The notes under the pieces were generated by a model, which did no database searches, was not told the DNA's origin, and saw nothing but the letters and a program-made list of their open reading frames with translations. Positions 22,411 to 32,044 of a DNA stretch of 64,000 nucleotides are shown one piece after another (position 1 is the first letter of the stretch; each line of letters starts with the position of its first letter). Made by a program: the position numbers and the translations under genes. The DNA is taken from assembly GCA_051530055.1 (NCBI GenBank), contig CM121341.1, positions 17,422,001 to 17,486,000 on the forward strand. Direction: 5' to 3'. The stretch is from Neoechinorhynchus agilis. Its lineage: Eukaryota > Acanthocephala.

Positions 22411-22987
22411 ATGAGTCTTCGTCTATTTAGCCTGCTTCGTTCCCAGTTTGTCGCTAAAAACGTACCGACTAGCCGCTCGCTCTACAATGTATTCGTATCC
22501 CATCGACCAGTAGCTCAATCAGAGATTCTCTTCGCTGGCACGGCTATCATGAGAATCTTTTGCTGATGTAAAGAATCGCAGATCAGGAGTGTTCGCTAAA
22601 AGTCAAAAACAAGATTTTCCTCTTACATACGAACAAAAACAATGGCCTGAATTTATAGGTTATACTAAAAGCTGGAATTCTTGGAACACAAGCAATCTTA
22701 AAGATGGTAGGCTCGAAAACCGATACTATTGCATGATTACCGATTTGTTCATACGAAAATTTGTGCATGGCACATGGCCCGGATTGTTTATAAGCGAGCT
22801 GATCATTAAACGGAGAGCTAATCTGATTTTTATTGGAGGACTATTGTTGAGAATCACTAATCCACGGCGAATATATTTTCTTATTGGTTATACAGAGGAA
22901 CTTCTGTCTCATGTGCTTAAATGCCCGGTAATAATGGAAATACAGACTGTGGAGAATAAGAAAGATGTTATTTTCCGATATTGGTGA
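22411..22987 (+). CDS. MRPS24: Mitochondrial ribosomal protein uS3m (MRPS24)
   Basis: A component of the small mitoribosomal subunit. Exon 1 (22411-22488) encodes an Arg/Ser-rich mitochondrial presequence (MSLRLFSLLRSQFVAKNV). An 85-nt phase-0 intron (GTATTC...GTAAAG) leads to exon 2 (22574-22987). Exon 2 carries PLTYEQKQWPEFIGYTKSWN with SWNTSNLK, IRKFVHGTWPGL, IIKRRAN and YFLIGYTEELLSHVLKCPV, all matching MRPS24 in order. The total is ~163 residues, against 167 in human. ATG directly follows GATCTTTTAG, a probable trans-splice acceptor. The exon 1/2 junction is the best in-frame choice but is not proven. Confidence 0.88.
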
Positions 22988-23578
22988 TCGCCTCATTATT
23001 GTCCGTAAACTTTGACTTAATTGTCCAAGGTTTGGCGTAGACGAGAGACGAACTGGAGTGATTGTCAGATCTTTAAATTATCAATTATCATTATGTATTC
23101 GCAGTGGAAATTTTTCTGAAGATATATTTGAGATTTTTAATCACGTTTGTTCGAATTCTCGTTCCTCCAAGTACAACTTTAATCCATTTTAGAGAAAACA
23201 AAGGACTCAATTTTTTGTGAACTAAAATTTTTATGTCTTGTTTCTTTTGGTAGTTTTGTAACCCCGGATTAATATTCAGTAATTTATTTCCGATATTTCG
23301 TCGGATAATTCCGACATTTCCCCAAGGTTTGTCATTGTAAATAAACCTAATCGACTACATCTGAAATTAGATTTATTTACAATGACAAACCTTGGGGAAA
23401 TGTCGGAATTATCCGACGAAATATCGGCAATAAATTAGTGAATTTAAATCCCCGGGGTGGCAAAACTACCAAAAGAAAATAAAATATTTATGTACTCTTT
23501 GAATTGGGCAAATATATTAAATGAACGTAAAAACGCAATAATTCTTTCAACAATTCGATTTGAATGCTTTTATTTCAG
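22988..23578. other. Intergenic with a foldback element
   Basis: The 3' flank of MRPS24 and the promoter side of the Rieske gene. It is occupied mainly by the family-A foldback at 23236-23480. Confidence 0.5.
23236..23480. repeat. Foldback element family A, complete hairpin
   Basis: Two ~110-bp arms in inverted orientation surround a centre near 23352. The inner ~65 bp of each arm (TTATTTCCGATATTTCGTCG through GTTTGTCATTGTAAATAAAC) are almost identical. Outer ends read CTTTTGGTAGTTTTG and its complement. Further copies lie at 2185-2292 and 58636-58745. There is no coding capacity, so it is MITE-like. Confidence 0.9.
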
Positions 23579-24447
23579 ATGACGATGTATCGGATTTGCA
23601 ACCATTTTCGTCCATTTCTTGTAAAATCTCTACGGACAACGATCTCAAGCAATGGTATCAATTCATCTTTTCAAAACCCCAGTGCAATGTTCAACCTCGA
23701 AGAGGAGTTCGATGAAAACGAGTTTTTCTCGAAAAGTCAAATACCATATCCATTGGGTTCTACTAAATTCAACTCCCAAGGACCTTTAATTACCTTTAAG
23801 CGCTCATATCATTCCGTAAAGTTCCCTGATTTTTCTCACTATCGAAATGATAAATCGCGTGATCCAAGAAAGTGCACTGTGAACCACGAAAATCGTATAC
23901 ACTCAGCTGATGCATTGTCATTGTGGTGTTTTGGTTCAACGGTTACCTTCGCCATATCCCCACAATTATAAGTTCTATTGGTCTTGGAGCGGCTGTTGGA
24001 TACACGGCGAAAGCAGTAATTCACACTGTACTTGATTCACTTTTGCCATCTCCACTACAAAAGGCTGGGGCATTTAGTGAGATCGATTTGAGTGGAATAC
24101 AGGAGGGATCGGTTGTTACTGAAATGTGGAGTGGTAAACCGGTCTTTATTTGGCATCGACCTCCGAATATGATCGAGGAAGCTCGAAACACCAGTCTCAA
24201 AGTACTGCGTGATCCTCAACCAGACCAGGAAAGGACTCAAAAACCGGAATGGCTGGTGGTAGTAGCAGTTTGCACTCATCTTGGATGTATTCCGGCACCT
24301 AAGCAAGGAGATTATGGCGGTTTCTTTTGTCCGTGTCACGCTAGTCACTTCGATATGAGTGGTAGAGTCAGAAAAGGGCCAGCGCCCACTAATCTGGTCG
24401 TACCGCCATACAAATTCATCGACGACAACCGAATTTTGATCGGATAA
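23579..24447 (+). CDS. UQCRFS1: Rieske iron-sulfur protein of complex III
   Basis: This subunit moves electrons from ubiquinol to cytochrome c1 in the inner mitochondrial membrane. Two exons, 23579-23925 and 23973-24447, are separated by a 47-nt phase-2 GT-AG intron. The protein is 273 residues (274 in human). It has a presequence, the SVKFPDFSHYR motif, a single transmembrane segment (SIGLGAAVGYTAKAV), a hinge, and the [2Fe-2S] domain with KPEWLVVVAVCTHLGC and FFCPCHASHFDMSGR, so all four cluster ligands are present. The usual Gly of CPCHGSH is Ala here. ATG directly follows TTTATTTCAG. Confidence 0.95.
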
Positions 24448-24999
24448 ATGCTTCTTAGTTCGCAATATATTTTAATATACTCTAAATTTTGAAAAAAAAT
24501 CCATGTCATCTTTTGTTCGCCAAGTAGATCATTGTGACTTAACTTTTTGCATGACACCTTCAACAGTTTTAGTTTTTAACAATTATTATTGTACTACGTT
24601 CAAACCCTTCTGTGCCCCACAAAAGTGAATTCTAACCTAAGTGTAAAAATAACAAAAATCATAAACTAGGAAATCATCTCCTTTTTACTATTGCTTTTCA
24701 TGTCGTCCAACTAAATTAACAGCCCTAACGCTCGTATCATTGATATATTTTCGCTTTAAAGCATCAAAATGGATTAAAACCTCAGTGGAAAATATTTTAA
24801 ATTTAGAACGCTTTGAAACTTTTTTTTCGATGCATAATGATTTCGCCGTACTGGTTTAGCTTTCCAAGGCATCGCTTGGAATCACGGTAGTCTTTCTGAA
24901 CGGAATTAAGCATTTGTCTGTTTATTGCTAAAAAAATTAGGACCTAAGGGAAAATGCCAGTAACTTTCATGAGTGAAGTAACGAGCTGTTTTTCAGACA
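24448..24999. other. Intergenic, nothing recognised
   Basis: AT-rich downstream flank of the Rieske gene, up to the LINE fragment. Confidence 0.4.
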
Positions 25000-25610
25000 T
25001 AAAGATAGGCTGGCAAAATCAGACGAGACGGTGAAAGCCTCTCTCGAGAAAATTTAAAATACTCAGCTGTCGGACGAGGCCTTGCGTCAAGCGTCCTTGT
25101 CTGTGTCGTCCGGCGGTTTGGGTATCCGAAAAGCAGCTGATATTTCTCTGTCAGCTTATTTGGGAAAGTATGAAGCAAGCTACAAAATAGTTCAGTCTTT
25201 TCTTGGCAAGAATTATACTTCGGATTGAGATTTCGTGGAGCTCTCATTTTTTGGTGTGGAGATTCAGGCAGCGAGCAAGTATTAGTCAATGGTTGCAAAC
25301 AATCAGTTTGGGACTCACCCCTGCTATCGAGAATTCATAACTCTTTAATTTCAGACTCTCGTAACCTGGTGAACCGAACTCGATTAGCAACAGTCTCTAC
25401 AAGAGAATCGTGTGCTTGGCTCGACGCTATCTCAATCGCTTCTGTGGGTACCCTTCTCTCGGACGATACAGTAAGGATTGCAGTGTCCCTGAGACTTGGG
25501 GTTTACAATGTGTACATTCCATCGTTGCCGTTGCGGAGCGACCGTGGAACCATCGGGACGCCACGGTCTGATTCCGACCGGTGGTGTGAATGATCTAACG
25601 TGTTGTACAA
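25000..25610 (+). mobile_element. LINE fragment, same family as 2345-3385, plus strand
   Basis: It encodes QLSDEALRQASLSVSSGGLG, then IRKAADISLSAYLGKY, STRESCAWLDAISIASVGTL, DDTVRIAVSLRLGV, and a Cys/His block (HRCRCG in a shifted frame). This is the segment just upstream of the PDG motif in the same LINE tail. Frames are interrupted and both ends are truncated. Confidence 0.75.
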
Positions 25611-26161
25611 GTACTTATTATACTTCTTGATTTTTATTTATACAATAATTTTATTATCGACCTCAGTGCGATCACAAGAACATGAGATTTTGATTAAAAT
25701 TCTATATCAGAGGATTTTTAAACTGATCCGTACTTTTTCACCACTGTAAGGTTGTTAGTACTGATTTGCTTTTATGACTTGGAGTATAGAAATACGGAAC
25801 CAAAGCAATTTTTGTTTGGTGATGAGAAATATAGATTGACTTATTGATTCCCTTTCACAATATTTCGCCCGTCTCGTTGGACTTCATTGTGAAAGGGAAT
25901 CAATAACTCGCAAAGGCCTGAGATTACTATGCGAAGCTGATTGATATGACAACAAAGAATATGGATTCAAAAACTAATTCATTATCCGTTTGCTGTATCA
26001 GGGATTTCATTGAATATTAATTACCGTTATAATCGTGGGGCAACTCTTAAGATTGCTGCACAGTTCATTCCAATGATTCTGCAGATCCTCCTTTTTTACC
26101 ATGACAATGAAAGTTTTTCAGATTAGGTTGTACAATCGATACGGATCGACCATTTATAGTC
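25611..26161. other. Intergenic with a small foldback; polymerase kappa leader
   Basis: Apart from the hairpin at 25841-25906, this is AT-rich sequence. TTTTTCAG lies ~40 bp before the polymerase kappa ATG. Confidence 0.45.
25841..25906. repeat. 66-bp foldback with perfect 21-bp arms
   Basis: The arms at 25841-25861 and 25886-25906 are exact reverse complements (TTATTGATTCCCTTTCACAA...). On the minus strand the loop reads GAAGTCC, a spacer, GGGC, then GAAATATTG, resembling the stem II-GAAA part of a hammerhead with its stem I side lost. Confidence 0.85.
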
Positions 26162-28388
26162 ATGTCACAAAATAAAAATCGAAAACTATCACGCCTCGTT
26201 GCGATTGATGATTCGAAAGCTGGAATGTCTCAAGTGAATAAAGACGAGGTGAATGCTTTAATCATGGAAATGTCTGAAAAGAGCAAATTTCACCAAAAGC
26301 AACTTCGTCGTCAAAATGAGATTGACGAACGAGTCGCTCGGAAGCTTGATTTCATCGACACACTTACGATTGATCAAATCCGTCAAGCCGAGCAGGAAGC
26401 AGACGCAATTATAGAAGAATACAGGTCGAGAATTGATTACTCCAAATTGATTGTCCACGTAGACCTCGACGCCTTTTTTGCTAATGTCGAGATTCGGGAT
26501 GATCCGAGCCTTGAACACATACCGATGGCTGTCGGATCTACCCACATGCTATCTAAATAGGACGAACAATCCTTTTCTATTTAGATTCACATAAGGAATG
26601 TTCGTCTTAAACATCGAACTACAAAGCGAGACAATTCGGGGTGCGAGCTGGAATGCCAGGATTCATTGCCCTAAGGCTATGTCCAAATCTAAAGATTATC
26701 ACCGGCCACTACAGTAAATATCACGAAGAGAGTACCAAAATCGCTAAGATAATCGAAGAATTCGATTCGAAATATTTAACAGCTGGAATCGATGAGTTTT
26801 ATCTCGATGTTACAACACAAACTAATAACGTCGAACATTATATTGCTTGCTTAAGGTCTGAAATTTACAAACAGACTGGATTAACTGCCAGTGCTGGAAT
26901 TGCGTGTAACACGAGATTGGCAAAGCTTTGTTCCGATATTAATAAACCCAACGGACAATTCGATCTTAGATGTAGTGATCGGAAGGAACGAAGCATAAGG
27001 GATTTTATTGATAATATGGATGTGTCAAAAATTAAAGGAATCGGAAAGGTATCTGCCTCGATGCTCAACGGACTAGGAATTAATAGATGTCAAGATTTAC
27101 ATCGAATCGGTCTTAGTTTTTTAGGAATAAGGAATTGGGTTTTCTCATTAGAAGATCGATTTACTTATTTGAAAAAAGGGGTATCCTGAAATTAGTTGAG
27201 TATGACAGTTCATTTAAACAAACGGTTGTCGCATTTTGCTCTAAATATCGCATAGATTTTAAAGCTCAAATTGTTTATATATTTACAAATATTTTTCATT
27301 TCAAACCAAACCTTCGATTAGAAGTGTTGCTTAGGTATTCAATTGGTAAATAATTTTTTTAAAGATGTTTCGAACCTCGTCGGGTTCATCATCAGTTCTA
27401 AAAACGAGTGGTAAAATGGAACCGAATAACCATTCCACCATTGGTTTTTTTGGAACTGATGATGAACCCATCGAGGTTCAAAGCTTCTATAACAAAAAAA
27501 TCATTTACCGGGTGAATACCTAAAGAACAAATCTAATCATATACTCCGGTACCTCACGTATCAACAATCCTTCGATTGTTTGTTAGACTGCAAAAACTTG
27601 TTGCTACAGTATATTATAGCTTTAAGTCTAGTCATCCGTCCGTTTTCAATTCAAAAAAGATCCAATAAAATTTTATAACATTTGGACAACCACTTGATAG
27701 ATTTCTAATGAAGGTCTACAGCGGTTACGGCACTTCTGATCTGGACTATCTTCGCGACAGCGAAGTAAAGAGCGTAGGACACGAGACAACTTTCGAAAGC
27801 ACGTCTTGTCTTTCTTTTCTGGAGGAAAGATGTGCTGAGTTATGTAAAGATGTGGAGCAAAGGCTTCAGAAATCTGAGCTACCATCACCACGTAAAGTGG
27901 TTTTAAAATTGAAGCTTGATGATTTTGAAACATTGAATCGAACCAGTCGTATACCAGGAAACGTTTTTAACCATGGATCTTTGCTTAAAGCTTCATTGAG
28001 TTTGTTAAAGAGTGAGTTTAAACAATTGGGCAAAAGAAAAGTGCGACTGCTTGGAGTACGCGTAATCGATTTTGTAGATGGTGGACTTTCGCGTTTTCTT
28101 GCTCCAGATCTTACACATCACTTATTTGGGGAAAGTGGGGATAACCCTAGGATAGCACAAAGGAACACGTTCTTCACACGACAAATTTCAGAAGATGAAG
28201 TACATTGTCCTATTTGTGATTTAAGCATTGGATCACTTAAGGATAATCGGAATATAAATGGTCATTTGGATAATTGTCTCACAGAAAGATTTCTTGATGA
28301 CGAACAGCAATTCAAGCGCCCAAAGAAAATTAAGAAGCCTAAACGTCAAGTGATTGACATATCAACATTTTTTAAAAAAAGCACTTGA
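26162..28388 (+). CDS. POLK: DNA polymerase kappa (Y-family, DinB)
   Basis: A translesion polymerase of ~545 residues. Exon 1 (26162 to ~26555) has the kappa N-clasp (SKAGMSQVNKDEVNALIMEM) and VHVDLDAFFANVEIRD with catalytic Asp. Exon 2 (~26612-27180) has SNYKARQFGVRAGMPGF, GIDEFYLDVT (second catalytic Asp-Glu), ASAGIACNTRLAK, CSDINKPNGQ and the helix-hairpin-helix KIKGIGKVSASMLNGLGI. Exon 3 (27714-28388) has the little-finger domain, one UBZ finger (CPICDL...HLDNCL) and a C-terminal PCNA-binding VIDISTFFKK. Human kappa has two UBZ fingers and a much longer tail. The 533-nt second intron (GTATCC...ATGAAG) holds a foldback element. The first interruption lacks GT-AG ends (see the separate entry at 26555-26612). 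Confidence 0.93.
26555..26612 (+). other. Non-GT-AG insertion or intron with inverted repeats inside POLK
   Basis: About 56 nt separate the codons for ML(S) from those for SNY in the conserved MLSTSNY motif. Removing 56 nt restores the frame, but no placement gives GT-AG. Because of repeated bases, equivalent placements read AT...AC or AG...AT. An imperfect 16-bp inverted repeat (GGACGAACAATCC / GGAATGTTCGTC) spans it. Confidence 0.6.
27344..27525. repeat. Foldback element family B in a POLK intron
   Basis: Arms TTTCGAACCTCGTCGGGTTC and GAACTGATGATGAACCCATC with outer TAAATAATTTTTTT / AAAAATCATTTACCGGGTGA pair around a ~70-bp centre. Homology to the copy at 58388-58529 continues ~45 bp beyond the right arm (CTCCGGTACCTCACGTATC). 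The minus strand carries an intact hammerhead-like core at 27368-27395. Confidence 0.9.
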
Positions 28389-28799
28389 ATGCGTTGTCAA
28401 AATTTAAAAATATTAACCTCGTCCTTCAAACGATCTTCAGAAAAATGAAGTGAAGGTGACTTAAATTCAGCTTGCTTCAACGCTTATTGGTCAACTAAAT
28501 TGTGATTCAGTCAATCTAGTTGTAAAGAATAAATTGTTTTTATATTGCGGAAAATTTGAAATAATTTATTAGGTTCGATATTTCACCACAATCTTGTGCC
28601 TTTATCGTGGCTGTTTAAGCGTGTTATTCCAAATTCAAATTAAAACACTTAACCTTCATAAAGACACAAGATTGTACAAAATATCGGATCTAATAAATTA
28701 CTTCAACTTATCCGTCATACAAAATTTGGACATTTCAATCTTCAAGCAATGAATAAATTGAAAATTAATTGGCTGAATCGTAGGATTTTAACAAAAGGA
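28389..28799. other. Intergenic with a family-D foldback
   Basis: The POLK 3' flank with a likely AATAAA near 28530, then the hairpin element at 28555-28720. Confidence 0.5.
28555..28720. repeat. Foldback element family D
   Basis: The left arm GGAAAATTTGAAATAATTTA with TTCGATATTTCACC and CAATCTTGTGCC pairs with the right arm, AAAGACACAAGATTGTAC and AAAATATCGGATCTAATAAA. A related single arm is at 4475-4548 and a related copy lies at ~36605-36712. Confidence 0.8.
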
Positions 28800-29560
28800 A
28801 GAATGTATATTTCGACTGATTGTATCAGTTATTGTACGTTGGCGAATCCTGTCCCCGGTGTTGTTCTGAGGCGCCTCAAGTACCTCGCGCCAAATCTTTT
28901 GATTTACAACAAACGGGGCGCATCCATTGCGGGTATTCTCAAGAGGAAAGCCAAACAAGAGACCAAATCAGGGATCTACAAAATTCCATGTGCATAATGC
29001 TCAAAGGTCTACATTGGACAAACTATGCAAGGGATCAAGAAACGGATCTCGCAGCATAAACAGGCTTGCAGGACTTTCGACAAATCCTCAGCAATCTCGA
29101 ACCACCAGCAAACAACGCAGCACAAGGTGAATTTTGAAAAAGCGGCATTCCTAACCAGCGAACCGGATCTGAGAAGAAGAAGACTGATTCTTGAGTCCAT
29201 TCACATCCGAGGAAATTCAACGATGGAAGGCAACAAATCAAACCACACTCTGGTGCTGCAAAAGTTGCGTAGCATGACGAACAAATTAGTCGGCAACGAA
29301 CCGCAAGAGGTGAGCAAACCCACGGATCTGAGCTACATCCAGACATAACTGGCTGTGTATGCTGTTTATATCATCTCCATTTTAGATAGAGACTGAAGAG
29401 GCAAGGAAAACCTTGCGAAATATTTCTCAAATAAATAAATGAGTATCGATAACATCGGGGACAGGATTCGCCAACGTACAATCAAATTCACCCCGAGGAC
29501 AATGATATATGGTATCAGTTATTGTCAATTAAGATAGAATTGATAATGACTGATTCAGCC
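28800..29560 (+). mobile_element. Penelope-like element fragment with GIY-YIG endonuclease
   Basis: The plus strand encodes KSGIYKIPC, SKVYIGQT with GIKKRISQHKQACR, HKVNFEKAAFL, EPDLRRRRLILESIHI and a C-terminal tail. This is the GIY-YIG domain that follows the RT in Penelope-like elements. It ends as expected near 29345. The RT itself is missing and the frame is not intact, so this is a truncated fossil. A 26-bp sequence near the left end (TTGTACGTTGGCGAATCC onward) recurs inverted at 29457-29483. On both sides a TATCAGTTATTGT block and a CTGAT...GTCG(A/T)AATATACATTC motif follow, as in the repeat-bounded ends known for this group. Confidence 0.85.
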
Positions 29561-29882
29561 GGTCGTAATATACATTCGTGCAATCCTCAATGAATGTAAA
29601 TGTTTATCATCTTAGCTTGATCGTGAAATGAACACTAGCCATCCTTTCTCTTGTCAACGTCTCTCTTAACAAATCAATGAACAAGAATCGGTCAAGTATT
29701 CCACTCTTATCGATGTTGCACTAAAGAGGTGTCTTGAGCGAGTTACTGGAACTCTAAAGGCTTTATCAATTCAAGCGATGAGCACTGTTAAGGATATATT
29801 AGCGGAAGAGTGAACAGTTGGTCGAAGTCAAAAAGTTCAAAGGGAAAAATCTAACGGTTCAAGGAGGCAGACAAAGGTTTCA
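29561..29882. other. Intergenic, one unassigned open stretch
   Basis: An open run of ~46 codons (29695-29814, ending ILAEE-stop) lies between the Penelope fragment and the next frame. It may be an orphan exon, but no family was recognised. Confidence 0.25.
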
Positions 29883-30150
29883 ATGGGGAATTCTAAGAAG
29901 CAAGCTAAAGGTTTACAGAAATCGGATAGTAAAGTGTCCACAAAGAAGAATACGTTTTTGGTAGATGCCATCAGCATCTCAAACTCAAGCGAAGATTCGT
30001 TGGAAACGAATGGTGTTCAAAAGACTGCGAATATTTCGGCAATTACTAGGGACTTCATACCACCCTCAGAGGATATTCAGCTTTTAGTACTTAATGATTC
30101 TAAAATTACTGTGGAGGAGTATGATATTGTGAATTTGATGAAACATATTA
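29883..30150 (+). CDS. Hypothetical open frame, possible orphan exon
   Basis: It starts at an ATG after GGTTTCA and encodes a Lys/Ser-rich then acidic stretch ending EEYDIVNLMKHIRR, where a LINE fragment begins. It is low in complexity at the N-terminus and matches no family I know. It could be the first exon of a gene interrupted by the LINE insertion, or chance. Confidence 0.25.
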
Positions 30151-30490
30151 GACGATCCCAGACCTCTCTCCTCTCACTGGAAACTTTTCTTATATGCCGA
30201 CGATTACAACCTCGTCAATCAATCACGACCCCACCTCTTATAAACCTCGAACGAAATCATCCACATCAAAGATTTCTTCACTAATCACAAACTCTACCTG
30301 AACTACTATAAATGCTTCGAGATGATCCACTCAATTTCCCGCAACCCCATATTCTATCCCGATCTTCCAAATGACATCCTACGAGTCTCGGTCTCCAATT
30401 TCAATCAAACTTGAAATGGGACTCCCACATCACTCTCAAGCTAAACACCTTTAAAATTTACCCCATCAAATTCTCCGACATTTAGGAATG
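30150..30490 (+). mobile_element. Degraded LINE reverse-transcriptase fragment
   Basis: Across shifting frames: KLFLYADDYNLV (the YADD catalytic box), then HIKDFFTNHKLYLNYYKC, NPIFYPDLP and NLKWDSHITLKLN. This is the order of the palm and thumb region of CR1/Jockey-type LINEs. The region is C-rich compared with its surroundings. There are several interruptions, so it is dead. Confidence 0.65.
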
Positions 30491-30519
30491 CCTTCACCCG
30501 AGCTTTTTATAGATATTTT

Positions 30520-30890
30520 TCCATTCATACACGGCCGAATGGACACAGTCCTCCGATCTCGGTCTGGGAAGCGCTGGTCTGCGCTCAATGCCCCAAGACC
30601 GTACGGTTATAAGTTTGTGCATCCTTCTGGATTCTCAGATACCCCCAGGAGGCGGAGCTTATCATTAAGTTTCCTCTTCCCTTCAGCAGTATTTCGTCCC
30701 CTTTGATGTGCGTCATCGATGGTAACGGATTCTAACCCGTTGACCTTTAACTGGGATCTGGAACTTTAGTCCACTTGACCACCTCAGCACACTACGGAAT
30801 GTACAAACGTCGCCACTTTAGCCTGGATAAGCTCCGAAATCGGTGGACTGTGTGTCCATTCGGCCGTGTATGGGAAAAATCTACCAAAAG
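30520..30890 (-). mobile_element. tRNA-derived SINE copy with inverted ends
   Basis: On the minus strand: TGGTCAAGTGG (30771-30781, A-box-like) and GGGTTAGAATCC (30727-30738, B-box-like), then a body shared with 32080-32400 (GGTATCTGAGAATCCAGAAG...). The ends are inverted: TTTTCCATTCATACACGGCC at ~30519 and its complement at ~30860-30885, an arrangement not seen in the second copy. Confidence 0.7.
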
Positions 30891-31372
30891 GCTACAAGTT
30901 GAGCCACATATAAAAATTCAAAAAAATCGAACCAGTGGCCAAGTAGCGCTAACATTAAAATCGAAACACTTCGATCTCAAATAAAGAGAAACTTCGCAAA
31001 GATTGAGAGAGTTAAAGGCGTTCCGAAAATCACACTTAAGAATCACGCACGGCTCTGAGCTTCTCGTAGCAAAGTTTCGGATTCATTCTTTTCGTCTTGA
31101 TTGCCTTGCGCATCTAGTGGATGTGGATTTTGTGCTTTCCAAATAAGTTAATCCTGCTTTGCAATTGGGTAACGGCGAAACGAGGGAAACAATTTAATTT
31201 AATATGTTGTCCTCTTCGTGGGACCATAGAATTGTATGTCATCATAAATAATGATTACGAAAGAATCTCACAAACCCATTCACTGACGTAAACAATCGTT
31301 TGTTTAGCCATATTTTTTCGAAACTCCAGTTGTTTATTGATATCTTACCTATTAACTCAAACCTATAAACTA
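30891..31372. other. Intergenic, nothing recognised
   Basis: AT-rich upstream flank of TYW3. No repeat or coding signal was assigned. Confidence 0.4.
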
Positions 31373-32044
31373 ATGAGTACTTCAAATAAGCAGTTTATTA
31401 CAGAGGACAAACACTTTGATGATTTGAAGAAGATAAACGCGACCTCCTCACTTGACATGAGCATAAAAAAGTCGATTGATTACCCAATTGTTGACCTAAT
31501 GATGACAATAAACGCTCAACCGGACTTCTACACGACGAGTTCTTGTTCAGGTCGTATCATGATTATAAGCCGAAAAATGGGTGTCAATGATAAATCCGTA
31601 AATAGGCTTTTCCAATCGCACGACTTGGTTTCAGAAGATCACATATTCGCCGTCCTGAAGGACTTCGAAGGGCAATTCGTCTTCTACCAGTACTAAAAAT
31701 GCCTTTGAACACTAGTTAATGGCCAAAGACATTTGAATGATCCTTTTATAGCGCACATCCGTTGCCGTAGTCTTACAAAAGCGAATGAGTTTCTTCAAAC
31801 GGCGATTGATACAGGGTATAGAAACTCCGGGATTGTCACCAGTAAGCGTGTTCACTTCACGGTCTCCGTTCGATCAGCTTCTGGAACCAGTATCAATGCT
31901 CCAATAATTGTCCAGAGCGAGAATCCATGGTTTAGACAAAATATCAGTTTGTTGGTAAAGGAAAGCAATGAACGTTTAAAGAAAAATTGGCAACAGATTA
32001 AGAGTTTTGAATGCCGATTAAACGAAATGTTCTTCCACGAATAA
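31373..32044 (+). CDS. TYW3: tRNA wybutosine-synthesizing protein 3 (TYW3)
   Basis: TYW3 N4-methylates the wybutosine precursor at G37 of tRNA-Phe, using SAM. Seen here: DYPIVDLMMTINAQPDFYTT followed by SSCSGRI (the family's TTSSCxGR motif), the DHIFAVLKD segment, then after a splice DPFIAHIRCRSL, LQTAIDTGYRNSGI, KRVHFTVSVRS and a helical tail. Human TYW3 has the same order and ends shortly after an acidic tail that is absent here. The two frames join best by a 39-nt phase-2 GT-AG intron (31690-31728), shorter than the others in the window. ATG 31373 is the first Met in the frame that fits the family start. Confidence 0.9.

Noticed and set aside
30727-30781. A functional tRNA gene
   Set aside because: A- and B-box-like motifs are present, but no cloverleaf closes and the sequence belongs to a repeated SINE body.
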